Assembly: GCA_015060335.1 (NCBI GenBank) | Contig: SUYR01000003.1 | Location: 61,726 to 125,725, forward strand | DNA: 64,000 nucleotides | Direction: 5' to 3' | Source of the DNA: Bacteroidales bacterium | GTDB lineage: Bacteria; Bacteroidota; Bacteroidia; Bacteroidales; UBA932 | In this document: positions 33,302 to 42,266 of the stretch, piece after piece | Layout of the letters: each line of letters begins with the position of its first letter | Numbering within the stretch: position 1 is the first letter of the stretch | Notes under the pieces: generated by a model | Told to the model about the DNA's origin: nothing | The model's database searches: none | The model's input: the letters and a program-made list of their open reading frames with translations, nothing else | Translations under genes and position numbers: made by a program

Positions 33302-35308
33302 ATGAATACATTCATGAGACACTTGCTGACCGTGATTCTTTTGGCAGCACTTCACATCGGCTCTGCATTTGCGCAGGATGAGCCGATATTTCCAGCTCTG
33401 CCGGCTCCGGCGGACACATTGGATGCGATCTACTATGACGACAAAGAGCTGTCTGGAGGCGAGGTCGTGATGCTGGCGACGCTTCAGGGCATTGTAAACA
33501 GCAGCCAGCCAAGGATTTACCTTCTCAGGCACCGCTTTGGAGGAAGGACAGAGTGGGCAGACAGGATTGGTATCGACACCCGCCTGTACGGACCGAAGCA
33601 ACTGTATTGGTTAGTGGGAAAATACAGAAACGAGATCAAAGGACTCGTAGTGTACAGTACTGAGAAGAGCCTGCATTACCGCAATCTGGCGTGCACTATA
33701 GCCGGACTCAAGGGCGCGATTGCAGTAACGCCTGAGGAACAGCAGAAGTTGCAGGATAACGGAATAAAACTGAAGACTTTGTGCGACATCACAGGGCTTC
33801 GTTTTACCAAACCGTCCGAACTATATACATATCTGTATGAAAATTACTGGAAATCATGCACAAGGAGAACGCTCCTGAGCCTCAACCCGCACATCGCCGC
33901 CGATATCAGGGATCTGGGCGCGTGCATGAAGGCGGCTTCTATATGGCTTGATCCCCGCAAGGAGGAAGAACGGGAGGTCCTGAAGAAGTTTCTTGCAGAC
34001 CTGACCCCGGGCGAATCCGTAATCCTGGGATGGTGGCATGAAGAAAGGGCGGGAATCGGCATTGCGACCAGTTTCGGGCTTTCGACTATCCCGTCCGACC
34101 TGTATAACAACGCCACAGTATATGCCGGTTTCCCACGCAAGATCCAGCCATCACCTGTTCCTAAGAGAAAGCCTCTGGAGAACAAGGTCTATGTGGCTTT
34201 GTTCCTGAGTGACGGAGACAACATACAGTATTGCGAGCATAAGATGTGCAGACTCTGGGATAACCCTCTCAGAGGTACGTTCCCTATCAACTGGACAGTA
34301 AGTCCCGGCCTTGCAGATCTCGGTCCCGGCCTGCTCAACTACTATTATGAAACAGCGTCCGACAAAGACTGCCTTGTCAGCGGCCCGTCCGGTATGGGAT
34401 ATTCCCTGATCTACGATGAGCTGAATGACATATGGCATACATCCGAAAGAAAGACCATCGAGAATTATACGGAACTTACAGAAAAATATCTGAAGAAAAG
34501 CGGTATAAGGATCATAACCATATGGGACAGGGTCAACCGCGAACAGGCAGAAGCGTATGCAGACAACTGTCGATATCTTACCGGTGTCACCCTCGAAGAC
34601 TGGAAGAGGGCTCCTAAGATCGAGGCCGCATCATATGGAGGTCGTCTGGCATTCATCGGAAACCGTCCATGCTATACAAGTGAAGTGGAAGACATGTTCA
34701 GAGAATGGAAAGACAGCATAACCGTATTTGACGGAAGCAAACCGGCATTCTTCACCTCTCAGGGAGAATCCTGGAACATGGGTCCGGGACAGATGGCAAA
34801 GCTTCAGTCTCTGTTCGACTCGATAGAAAAAGACAGGGTGGAAATATGTCGTGCAGATCATTTCTTCTCTTTGTATAATGAGGCTAACGGATTGTCATTC
34901 AATATACTGATGCTCGACAACGTAAAGATCTCTGCAGATGACGGAAGCGGAACGGAAGCAATTGCAGACTGCTCGTTCGGCAGCAGATATTCATGGAAAG
35001 CCTCTTCCCGTGGAAAACGCAGCATCACGTTTGACCTTGGCAGGGAATATATGATAGACAGATACCTGATATCGCACGCATCTGCCGGCGGAGAAGACCG
35101 GTCGATGAATATAGGCGCCTTTACTGTCGAGACCAGCCCGGACGGACAGAACTGGAAGCAAGTGGAGAGGGCAAGTGTCGAGGGAGATTTCTCAGACCAG
35201 GATATCGAGCCGCATGCAGCCAGATATGTACGTCTGAATGTGGACAAATGCGGAAAGGACGGACATGCACGCATAGCGGACATAGAGATATATGGTAAAA
35301 AATTATAA
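33302..35308 (+). CDS. GxGYxYP-type putative glycosidase with C-terminal discoidin domain
   Basis: A 668-residue secreted protein (signal HLLTVILLAALHIGSAFAQ). The bulk resembles the GxGYxYP putative glycoside hydrolase family, although the namesake motif is altered to GPSGMGYSLIY. A FLSDGDNIQYCEH segment is also family-like. Residues about 545-668 form an F5/8-type C (discoidin) domain (SITFDLGREYMIDRYLIS, VETSPDGQNWKQV, ARYVRLNV), probably for glycan binding. It restarts the plus-strand arm after the terminator and palindromic element, with GH172 19 bp downstream. No activity is established for this family that I can name. Confidence 0.72.
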   Translation: MNTFMRHLLTVILLAALHIGSAFAQDEPIFPALPAPADTLDAIYYDDKELSGGEVVMLATLQGIVNSSQPRIYLLRHRFGGRTEWADRIGIDTRLYGPKQLYWLVGKYRNEIKGLVVYSTEKSLHYRNLACTIAGLKGAIAVTPEEQQKLQDNGIKLKTLCDITGLRFTKPSELYTYLYENYWKSCTRRTLLSLNPHIAADIRDLGACMKAASIWLDPRKEEEREVLKKFLADLTPGESVILGWWHEERAGIGIATSFGLSTIPSDLYNNATVYAGFPRKIQPSPVPKRKPLENKVYVALFLSDGDNIQYCEHKMCRLWDNPLRGTFPINWTVSPGLADLGPGLLNYYYETASDKDCLVSGPSGMGYSLIYDELNDIWHTSERKTIENYTELTEKYLKKSGIRIITIWDRVNREQAEAYADNCRYLTGVTLEDWKRAPKIEAASYGGRLAFIGNRPCYTSEVEDMFREWKDSITVFDGSKPAFFTSQGESWNMGPGQMAKLQSLFDSIEKDRVEICRADHFFSLYNEANGLSFNILMLDNVKISADDGSGTEAIADCSFGSRYSWKASSRGKRSITFDLGREYMIDRYLISHASAGGEDRSMNIGAFTVETSPDGQNWKQVERASVEGDFSDQDIEPHAARYVRLNVDKCGKDGHARIADIEIYGKKL

Positions 35309-35327
35309 ACAACTAAACATTAACAAC

Positions 35328-37262
35328 ATGAAAAAGACACTTATTCTATTGGCACTTCTGATGGCAGCTGTTCATCTGCCGGCACAGAACAAGGAAATTG
35401 TCACTACTGTGACCGAACTGCGTAATCTTCTGGATGTGGACAGACTTCCGCAGTACAGAGACGGCATTGTGGAGCAGATCTCCAGCTATGACCCCACTGG
35501 CGGAAACGAGGACGGATTTGCAGGAAAATATTCCTTCATACGCAAGGAAAACGGCAATCTGGTGCTCGCAGACCTGAAAGGACCTGGCGTTGTGAACAGG
35601 ATCTGGACTCCAACCCCAACCCGTGATACCCTTCTTTTCTATTTTGACGGAGAGAAGAATCCACGTCTGAGAGTATGTTTTGCAGACTTGTTCAGCGGCA
35701 AGGTCGAGCCTTTTGTAAGACCTCTCTGCGCAAATGAAGTGGGCGGATTCTACTGTTATTTCCCATTCACATACAAGAAGTCTCTGAAGATTGTCTTCAC
35801 CGGAAAGAATATCCAGTTCCACCAGATCCAGTACAGGAATCTTGAGGGAAAGAAGGTCGAGACATATACTCCGGAAATAACTCCGGAAATCAATGCGCTG
35901 GTGGGAGACATTGTAACGAAATGGTCGAATCTTTCTCCGTCTGCAGCTGACTATGCATATGGAAAATCAGAAGGATGCAAGAGTGCGGTCAAGACATTCA
36001 CCTTGAATCCGGGAGAGGAGGTATGCTTCTTCAGCGCGGACAAGGGTGGCCGTATCGAAGGCTTCGAGATCGAGGGCGGAAACGCATTCGACGGTCTGAA
36101 CAAGGACATCATACTTACTGCAAAATGGGATGATGACAAGGGATATGCGATCAATGCTCCTGTAGCGGACTACTTCGGATATGCATATGGAAAGAGCGCT
36201 ATGCGCGGTACCCTCATCGGCAATGCTCTCGGACGCAACTATTCATTCCTCCCGGCACCTTTCGACAGCAAGGCTGTGCTCACGCTCAAGTATGAGAAAC
36301 GTGAAGGCGTACAGCAGGCTCCGGCTCAGATCACAACAAAGGTATATCACAACGATGTGAAGAGGGAGAAAGGAAAGGAAGGAAAATTCTATACAAACTG
36401 GCGAAGAGACCGCAACCCTGCTGACGGCGAGTACTACAGATTCCTTGACTATAAGGGCAAAGGACATTATGTGGGAACCGTACACCTTGCTCAGGGTAAG
36501 GTGCCTCAGATGACACTATTCTTCGAGGGTGACGACTCTACTCATGTAGATGGCAAGATGCGTATGCACGGTACCGGTTCGGAGGACTATTACAACGGCG
36601 GATGGTACGCTCTCCTCGACAGATGGGACAGAGGTGCCAGCATGCCTCTTCACGGTGCTCTCGACTACTCTCTTCAGATGTCACGCACCGGTGGATATCG
36701 TTTCTATCTGAATGACAAGATGAGCTTCGAGGACGAACTCTATATCGGCATCGAGCACGGTCCGGAGGGCAACAGGTTCCCTGTAGATTATACCTCTGTA
36801 GCATATTTCTATGGCGAGACTCCTTCGCAGGAGCAGATGGAGCCTACAGCTGAACTCCGCGAGGTATATATCCCTGATGTACATCCTTACTTCCCTCAGA
36901 CAATGTTCATCACTCTCGGCAACCATGTGAAGACACAGTTCATATCAAGCGGTATCCGCTGCTGGTCAGAGGGCACGGGTATGGTGAGAGTTCTCCTTGA
37001 CGGTCTCCCAGAAGGAAAATACAGGATATATCTCGACTACTGCGCTAATCCTGAAGGTGCAGACTTCTCTATCTGGCAGAGACAGAGGATGATCATGGAC
37101 TGGAGGTCATCATACGCTCCAAAGAGAGAATGGGTGGACAAGATGTACTGCGGAGAGATCGACGTGACCTCACAGAACAACACCATCACATTCCAGTTCA
37201 AGGGCGAAAGATATACAAGGGAACTTGAATTTGCTGTCACATATCTTGAACTCGTGAAATAA
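35328..37262 (+). CDS. GH172 (DUF2961) glycosidase, second and longer paralogue
   Basis: A 644-residue secreted protein (signal MKKTLILLALLMAAVHLPAQ). The open frame reaches 35292, inside the previous gene, but the ATG at 35328 gives a normal signal peptide. Residues about 15-390 hold the GH172 core: GPGVVNRIWTPTPT, LRVCFADLFSGK, GKGHYVGTVHLAQG and GTGSEDYYNGGWYAL, the last matching the E-D-Y motif of the 22627 paralogue. The C-terminal 200 residues extend beyond the shorter paralogue. It probably differs in linkage preference within D-arabinan. It lies 19 bp after the GxGYxYP gene and 9 bp before the decayed GH92. Confidence 0.86.
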   Translation: MKKTLILLALLMAAVHLPAQNKEIVTTVTELRNLLDVDRLPQYRDGIVEQISSYDPTGGNEDGFAGKYSFIRKENGNLVLADLKGPGVVNRIWTPTPTRDTLLFYFDGEKNPRLRVCFADLFSGKVEPFVRPLCANEVGGFYCYFPFTYKKSLKIVFTGKNIQFHQIQYRNLEGKKVETYTPEITPEINALVGDIVTKWSNLSPSAADYAYGKSEGCKSAVKTFTLNPGEEVCFFSADKGGRIEGFEIEGGNAFDGLNKDIILTAKWDDDKGYAINAPVADYFGYAYGKSAMRGTLIGNALGRNYSFLPAPFDSKAVLTLKYEKREGVQQAPAQITTKVYHNDVKREKGKEGKFYTNWRRDRNPADGEYYRFLDYKGKGHYVGTVHLAQGKVPQMTLFFEGDDSTHVDGKMRMHGTGSEDYYNGGWYALLDRWDRGASMPLHGALDYSLQMSRTGGYRFYLNDKMSFEDELYIGIEHGPEGNRFPVDYTSVAYFYGETPSQEQMEPTAELREVYIPDVHPYFPQTMFITLGNHVKTQFISSGIRCWSEGTGMVRVLLDGLPEGKYRIYLDYCANPEGADFSIWQRQRMIMDWRSSYAPKREWVDKMYCGEIDVTSQNNTITFQFKGERYTRELEFAVTYLELVK

Positions 37263-37271
37263 GGATTCCTG

Positions 37272-37585
37272 ATGAAAAGACTTCTATTTGCAATCCTTGC
37301 CATATGCACTCTTACCAGTGCAAAGCCAAAGGTTGAAATGGTCGAAAATCCTGCAGATTATGTTTCTACCCTTGTAGGAACACTGTCAGAACATTCATTC
37401 TCCACAGGAAATACATACCCGGCAACGGCGCTTCCGTGGGGAATGAACTTCTGGACACCTGTAACAGGAAAGATGGGCGACGGATGGGCTTACCGATATG
37501 ACGCCCATCAGATCCGCGGATTCAAGCAGACTTGCCGACCATGACATCAATGCCGAGATAGCTCCCACAGAAAGGGCAGATTGGC
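37272..37585 (+). pseudogene. GH92 alpha-mannosidase remnant, internally deleted and truncated
   Basis: The first frame encodes a signal peptide and the start of a GH92 enzyme (FSTGNTYPATALPWGMNFW, KMGDGWAYRYD, IRGFKQT). At about 37530 it jumps to another frame that still encodes a later GH92-like piece, LADHDINAEIAPTERA (37531-37578). The roughly 80-100 residues normally between these pieces are missing. The remnant then stops at the edge of a 106-bp palindromic element at 37586. GH92 proteins are usually about 700 residues, so this cannot be active. It shows the locus once had a second, calcium-dependent type of alpha-mannosidase. Confidence 0.82.
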
Positions 37586-37691
37586 CTGGCACCTATTGCG
37601 CTGACAGTCAATGCTTTGCAGAAAGGCGATTCCCCCGCGCGGGGGAATCGCCTTTCTGCAAAGCGCTGATAGAGAGCGTGTTAGCTGCCAG
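37586..37691 (+). repeat. 106-bp palindromic element, copy 3 (contains a 52-bp perfect palindrome)
   Basis: The element runs from CTGGC to GCCAG, symmetric about 37638.5. Bases 37613-37664 form a perfect 52-bp palindrome (26-bp arms starting GCTTTGCAGAAAGGCGATTC, no spacer). It truncates the GH92 remnant and ends 21 bp from the stop codon of the convergent GH43 gene, so it could also end transcription from both sides. Confidence 0.9.
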
Positions 37692-37712
37692 CGGATTGGT
37701 AGCCGGATGTTC

Positions 37713-38717
37713 TCAGAATACCGGTTTTGCGGAGAATGAGGCTGGTGTGCCGTCGTTTACCTTAGGCCATCCATCTTCATCCCATGTCACCTTGTCGAGC
37801 ATCAGTGTTCTGGCTTGGTCGCTATGGGCTCTGTAATATGCATGATACATTATCCAGTCAGTGCCTTCCTTGTCGGTGATGATTTCCGAATTATGACCGG
37901 TACCGATATAATCCCTGTTTCCGGAGATAAGGATTTCGTGCTTATTGTCAAGCATCTTTTCACCCTTCTTGTTCAGATATGGTCCGAAAAGACTGGTCGA
38001 GCGTCCGACAACGGTCTTATATGTGCTGTTGAAACCGGCACAGCATCCTCCGATCGAGGCGAACAGATAGTAATAATCACCTTTCTTGTGGATGTATGTG
38101 CCTTCGTATGCCTTTCCTGCCACCTTTATCAGTTCCGCTCCTTCCTTTACAGACAGGGCGTCATCCGAGAGTTCCACCGCATATATTCCATGAAAACTGC
38201 CCCAGAACATATATTTCTTTCCGTCATCTTCGATATAGAACGGATCAATTGAATTGGTGACACCGATCTCGCTGCTGATGAACATCTTTCCTTTGTCATC
38301 CCACGGACCGAGAGGATTGTCAGCAACTGCGACTCCTATGCCACATGTCTTCGTGCCGCCCCATACTGACATCGAATAGTACAGAACATATTGTCCCGGA
38401 CCTATCTTGTTTACATCAGGAGCCCATATGCCGCCGCCTTCCACGAAACTCGGACGGCTTCCGTCTGTAAATACAGTTCCGCTCTTCTTCCAGTTCACAA
38501 GATCAGGAGAGCACATTATAGGAACATTCCTTACGTCCTCGGTCGCATACAGGTAGAAGATGCCGTTATCTTCCACGACAGTAGGATCCGGAAGACTGAT
38601 CTTGACGACAGGATTAGAATATACTCCGCCTTTATTCTCATTTTCAGGCTCCGACTTTGCAGCGCACGACAATACGACTGAAGCTGCGACAAACACACAC
38701 AAGTTTCTCATAATCAT
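37713..38717 (-). CDS. GH43-family lipoprotein (arabinanase-like)
   Basis: A 334-residue lipoprotein (AASVVLSCAAKS). The pattern matches the arabinanase-type GH43 enzymes: Asp44 in SLPDPTVVED as base, GGGIWAPDVNKIGPGQYVLYYS, NSIDPFYIEDDGKKYMFWGSF as pKa-modulator region, and YEGTYIHKKGDYYYLFAS with the general acid Glu. It ends in GTGHNSEIITDKEGTDWIMYHAYYR, typical of endo-arabinanases. The start overlaps the stop of the upstream GH43 gene in an ATGA junction. It is convergent with the decayed GH92 across palindromic element 3. It may act on arabinan side chains; linkage is unknown. Confidence 0.87.
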   Translation of the reverse strand: MIMRNLCVFVAASVVLSCAAKSEPENENKGGVYSNPVVKISLPDPTVVEDNGIFYLYATEDVRNVPIMCSPDLVNWKKSGTVFTDGSRPSFVEGGGIWAPDVNKIGPGQYVLYYSMSVWGGTKTCGIGVAVADNPLGPWDDKGKMFISSEIGVTNSIDPFYIEDDGKKYMFWGSFHGIYAVELSDDALSVKEGAELIKVAGKAYEGTYIHKKGDYYYLFASIGGCCAGFNSTYKTVVGRSTSLFGPYLNKKGEKMLDNKHEILISGNRDYIGTGHNSEIITDKEGTDWIMYHAYYRAHSDQARTLMLDKVTWDEDGWPKVNDGTPASFSAKPVF

Positions 38718-39640
38718 TTCATCTGAGGGGTTATGAATTTATCTGATATTATCACCTTTCCTTTTCTGATACGGAATTTTCCTATGTGGATGATTCTCGG
38801 ATGGATCTTTCCCGGTCTGTTGTGGGAATGGAAGACGATGCGGTCCTTTCCTTTTGCATCCTTGAACATAGCATGATGGCCTACGCCTTCGAGAGAATTA
38901 TAGAACTGAAGTATCGGATTGCCTTCATATTTGACCCAAGGGCCTTCGGGAGAAGAGGATGTCGCCACTCCGACACCATAGGACGGGCTCTCGTAACTGT
39001 TTGCCGAATATGTCATATAATATACCCCGTCACGTTCGATAACAGACGGACCTTCGTTTACAGACGGCCACACCTTTTCCCAGTCCTGACTCATCTTTAT
39101 GCACAGCTTCTCCGTTCCCGGCACAATGGTCGTCGCGTCGTCCTGCAGGCGTGCCATCCAGATTTCATTCGCATTGTTGAAATGTACCCAGTATATATAT
39201 TTGTTTCCGTCTCTATCGACAAAGAGATGGTTGTCGATACCTCTCTGCCTGCGCATCGGCCGCTGCACCTTCTGAACGAACGGTCCCAACGGAGAATCCG
39301 ACTCCGCTGCACAGATACGCTCCTGAGACGAATAGTACATGATGTATCTGCCGTCAACCTTATAGACTTCCGGAGCCCAGAACATCCTCTCACCGAAAGA
39401 ATTGTCCTTATGGAGTGCAAAGTACATGCTCTCCCCCTCCGGCCACGACCATGTCTTCAGGTCCTTTGACACCACCACCGGAATACCTTCGTCGCTGCCT
39501 GTGCCATACAGGTAGTACAGACCGTCTTCATACAGGATAAACGGGTCAGCAAAAGGTATCACCTTACTTTCCGAGATTTCCTGGGCGAAGGCCGAAATGC
39601 ATAAGAATATTGCTGATAATGTTATGAAAATACGGCTCAT
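38714..39640 (-). CDS. GH43-family secreted glycosidase
   Basis: A 308-residue protein from the ATG at 39640 (MSRIFITLSAIFLCISAFAQ signal); the longer frame to 39679 would overlap the promoter. GH43 hallmarks are Asp32 in IPFADPFILYEDG, MFWAPEVYKVDGRYIMYYS, IDNHLFVDRDGNKYIYWVHF and the Glu of NEGPSVIERDGVYYMTYSA. It is coupled to the following GH43 by a 4-bp overlap. Together they form a two-gene unit with its own promoter, separate from the large PUL arms. The substrate may be an arabinofuranoside or related pentose linkage. Confidence 0.88.
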   Translation of the reverse strand: MSRIFITLSAIFLCISAFAQEISESKVIPFADPFILYEDGLYYLYGTGSDEGIPVVVSKDLKTWSWPEGESMYFALHKDNSFGERMFWAPEVYKVDGRYIMYYSSQERICAAESDSPLGPFVQKVQRPMRRQRGIDNHLFVDRDGNKYIYWVHFNNANEIWMARLQDDATTIVPGTEKLCIKMSQDWEKVWPSVNEGPSVIERDGVYYMTYSANSYESPSYGVGVATSSSPEGPWVKYEGNPILQFYNSLEGVGHHAMFKDAKGKDRIVFHSHNRPGKIHPRIIHIGKFRIRKGKVIISDKFITPQMK

Positions 39641-39665
39641 TTTTGTCAACCTAATATTACATTGA

Positions 39666-39696
39666 CAAAAATAAGACAATCTGAAGACAATTCAAA
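39666..39696 (-). promoter_or_regulatory. Promoter of the two-gene GH43 unit
   Basis: On the minus strand TTTG (39696-39693), a 19-bp spacer and TATTTTTG (39673-39666) match the Bacteroidetes consensus. The start site would fall near 39660, about 20 nt before the ATG at 39640, supporting that start codon. Confidence 0.65.
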
Positions 39697-39724
39697 TAAA
39701 ATTGCTAAATCGTTTTATACACGC

Positions 39725-40978
39725 TTATTCTCCGAACAGATATTTGTGCTGCTCGGGAGTGAGGGTATCGATCTCGCAGCCCCAGAAAGAGAGTTTGCGG
39801 CGTGCCACCTCCTGATCGATCTCGAGTGGGACATCATTTACCATGCAGCCCGGCTCACGGCTGATCCTGTCGCTGTTCAGTGCAAGATATCTCGCACTGA
39901 GAGCCTGGATTGCAAATGACATGTCCATGATTTCTGCAGGATGTCCGTCACCGGCGGCAAGATTGACAAGACGTCCTTCTGCGATGATGTATACCTTGTT
40001 ACCGTTTTCGAGAGTATAGCCGACTATGTTCTTGCGGGCAGGCTTCACCTCTGTTGCGATTTCCCTGAGCCCGGCCACATCCACTTCGCAGTCGAAATGT
40101 CCGGCGTTGCAGCATATGGCTCCGTCCTTCATCTTGAGGAAGTGTTCCTTGACAATAACCGCATCACAGCCTGTTACGGTTACGAATATATCGCCGACTG
40201 CAGCTGCCTGCTCCATCTTCATCACCTTGAATCCATCCATCACAGCTTCCATTGCCTTGATAGGATCCACCTCAGTCACAATGACTTCCGCACCGAGTCC
40301 CTTTGCACGCATTGCCACACCCTTGCCGCACCAGCCATAACCTGCCACCACGACATTCTTACCTGCTACAATCAGGTTTGTAGTACGGTTGATTCCGTCC
40401 CAGACTGACTGTCCTGTGCCGTAACGGTTATCGAAAAGGTGTTTGCAGTCAGCATTGTTCACAAGCATCATCGGGAAGCGGAGCGCCTTTGCATTGTTCA
40501 GCTGGATGAGTCTGAGGATACCGGTAGTTGTCTCCTCGCATCCGCCTATGACATTCGGAATCAGGTCTGCATATTCGGTATGCATGAGGTTTACAAGGTC
40601 GCCGCCGTCATCGATTATGATATTCGGACCCACCTCGAGCACTCTGCGGATATGTTCTTCATATTCCTCCGGAGTGGCATCATACCATGCGAAGACATTA
40701 AGACCGGCCTGTACAAAAGCTGCAGCCACATCGTCCTGGGTCGAAAGCGGATTACTTCCAGTCACATACATTTCTGCACCACCCGCTGCCAGCACCTCGC
40801 AAAGGTACGCGGTCTTGGCCTCAAGATGCACGGAAAGGGCCACCTTCATGCCCTTGAAAGGGAGTGTCGCCTTGAATTCCTCCTCCAGTGAGTTCAGAAG
40901 AGGCATATGATGTCTAACCCAGTCGATTTTCAGCCTGCCGTCCTGCCAAAGCTGAGGATTTCTGATTTCGCTTGCCAT
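39725..40978 (-). CDS. ahcY: S-adenosylhomocysteine hydrolase, short (archaeal/Thermotoga-like) type
   Basis: A 417-residue cytoplasmic enzyme that splits S-adenosylhomocysteine into adenosine and homocysteine, keeping the methyl cycle running. Recognisable segments are VALSVHLEAKTAYL, HLFDNRYGTGQSVWDGI, the NAD-binding VVAGYGWCGKG and CCNAGHFDCEVD. The length, without the roughly 40-residue insert of the common bacterial enzyme, points to the short class. The frame is open to a TTG at 41002, but that codon lies in a TATCTTTG -7 box (41007-41000), so the ATG at 40978 is preferred. A housekeeping gene between glycosidases and the RhuM/ORF6N array is unexpected. Confidence 0.9.
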   Translation of the reverse strand: MASEIRNPQLWQDGRLKIDWVRHHMPLLNSLEEEFKATLPFKGMKVALSVHLEAKTAYLCEVLAAGGAEMYVTGSNPLSTQDDVAAAFVQAGLNVFAWYDATPEEYEEHIRRVLEVGPNIIIDDGGDLVNLMHTEYADLIPNVIGGCEETTTGILRLIQLNNAKALRFPMMLVNNADCKHLFDNRYGTGQSVWDGINRTTNLIVAGKNVVVAGYGWCGKGVAMRAKGLGAEVIVTEVDPIKAMEAVMDGFKVMKMEQAAAVGDIFVTVTGCDAVIVKEHFLKMKDGAICCNAGHFDCEVDVAGLREIATEVKPARKNIVGYTLENGNKVYIIAEGRLVNLAAGDGHPAEIMDMSFAIQALSARYLALNSDRISREPGCMVNDVPLEIDQEVARRKLSFWGCEIDTLTPEQHKYLFGE

Positions 40979-41142
40979 AATGTCTTGTTTTTGCGGGTGC
41001 AAAGATAGCTAATTAAGGGGTGAGAAAAACACAAGAAAAAGAAAAAAGCATAAAAAAGAGAAAAAATCCGACATGGCAGAAGCGGAAGTGTTGGAAATAT
41101 TGGTGTTCATGATGAACTTCGGGAAGAAACATATAGAAAGGG

Positions 41143-41652
41143 ATGTTATGGACAGTGTGGCTCAACAGGCAGCAGATTGCACAACTTTTTGGTAGGGATG
41201 TAAAAACTATTGGTAAACATATCAATAATGCCTTGAAAGAGGAATTGTCTAACATCCCAACTGTCGCAAATTTTGCGATAGTTCAAGAAGAAGGGGCAAG
41301 GTGGGTCACACGATATATAGAACATTATAATCTGGACATGATTATTTCTATTGGGTATCGTGTCAAATCACAGAAAGGTGTCTTATTCCGTCGGTGGGCA
41401 AATGAGATTCTTAAGGAATATCTGATGAAGGGTATTGCCATAAATCAACGGATAGCATCTCTCGAAAACAGAGTAGAAGAAAAGTTCATAAAATATGACC
41501 AAGTTTTATATGAGCATTCCCAGAAGATTGACTTCTTCATTCAGAGTTCACTTCCGCCCAAACAAGGCATCTTCTTCGACGGACAGATATATGACGCATC
41601 ATATATTAATTCAATTTTACATACTAACAACCTAACATTATGGAAGTTTTAA
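41143..41652 (+). pseudogene. RhuM-family unit 1, broken within the PLD-like domain
   Basis: A 169-residue frame carrying the RhuM winged-helix-like region (VWLNRQQIAQLFGRDVKTIG, YNLDMIISIGYRVKSQKG, RRWANEILKEYLMKG). It lacks the usual 20 or so residues before VWL; an in-frame TAG immediately precedes the ATG. At the 3' side it enters the shared junction SSLPPKQGIFFDGQIYDA and then diverges at about 41600, losing the PLD-like domain. The tail overlaps the next gene by 13 bp. It was probably a full RhuM-PLD gene before an ORF6N segment replaced the middle of its C-terminal domain. Confidence 0.75.
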
Positions 41653-42194
41653 TACAAAAGACACGCATTGATGAACAAATTTATAGTGTGCGAGGAATGC
41701 AAGTAATGATTGACAAGGATCTTGCTGTATTGTATGGAGTGGAAACAAAACAACTCAATAGGGCGGTTAAAAGAAATATTGAACGATTTCCGAAAGACTT
41801 TATGTTTCAATTGACGAAGGAGGAATGTTTAAGGTGTCAAATTGGCACCTTAAACACAAAACAAGGTCAACACCTAAAATACTTACCTTACGCCTTTACC
41901 GAATATGGAATAGCGATGCTTAGCGGAATTTTAAGATCTGAAACCGCCATCACAGCCAATATCCGGATAATGAGGGCATTCGCTAATATGCGTAAGATGG
42001 TTGCAAATGGCAATGATGTATTTAAGCGGATTGAGACGCTGGAATATCATCATCTTGAAATGGCACAAAAAATCAACGAAACGAACGACAAGGTGTATCT
42101 GGTAGGAGCGTCCATCAAGGACCTGGGAAAGAAATGGTTCGGGTTCACGCTGATGGAGAATACGGATGCGGAGGAACTGGTGGGGAGAATATAA
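41640..42194 (+). CDS. ORF6N-domain unit 2 with truncated C-terminus
   Basis: A 184-residue protein. Residues about 8-100 are an ORF6N DNA-binding domain (SVRGMQVMIDKDLAVLYGVETKQLNRAVKRN, YAFTEYGIAMLSGILRS). After about residue 150 it jumps straight to the last 33 residues of the PLD-like domain (VYLVGASIKDLGKKWFGF onward), so some 82 residues containing the H-x-R-x4-D motif are missing. The retained 3' segment is almost identical in nucleotides to unit 3. It could be a DNA-binding-only product or a decaying gene. Confidence 0.72.
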   Translation: MEVLIQKTRIDEQIYSVRGMQVMIDKDLAVLYGVETKQLNRAVKRNIERFPKDFMFQLTKEECLRCQIGTLNTKQGQHLKYLPYAFTEYGIAMLSGILRSETAITANIRIMRAFANMRKMVANGNDVFKRIETLEYHHLEMAQKINETNDKVYLVGASIKDLGKKWFGFTLMENTDAEELVGRI

Positions 42195-42266
42195 AAGAGT
42201 GACGAAGAGGGCACAGGATATAGAAAGATTATACTGATAAAAACGGACACATAGAGAAGAAATTAT

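Noticed and set aside
37586..37691. CRISPR repeat or integron attC site
   Set aside because: Copies are widely spaced with no spacers or integrase, and ends and core do not match attC features; a dispersed palindromic element fits better.
37498..37836. 112-residue plus-strand reading frame across the GH92 remnant
   Set aside because: It joins an out-of-frame piece of GH92, palindromic element 3 and antisense of the GH43 gene; only LADHDINAEIAPTERA is real protein relic.
40443..40910. 155-residue frame antisense to the SAH hydrolase gene
   Set aside because: It is a shadow of a well-conserved gene, with no signal, domain or promoter of its own.
41073..41195. 40-codon frame just before RhuM unit 1
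   Set aside because: It overlaps unit 1 out of frame and does not resemble the RhuM N-terminus; a frameshift origin cannot be shown.
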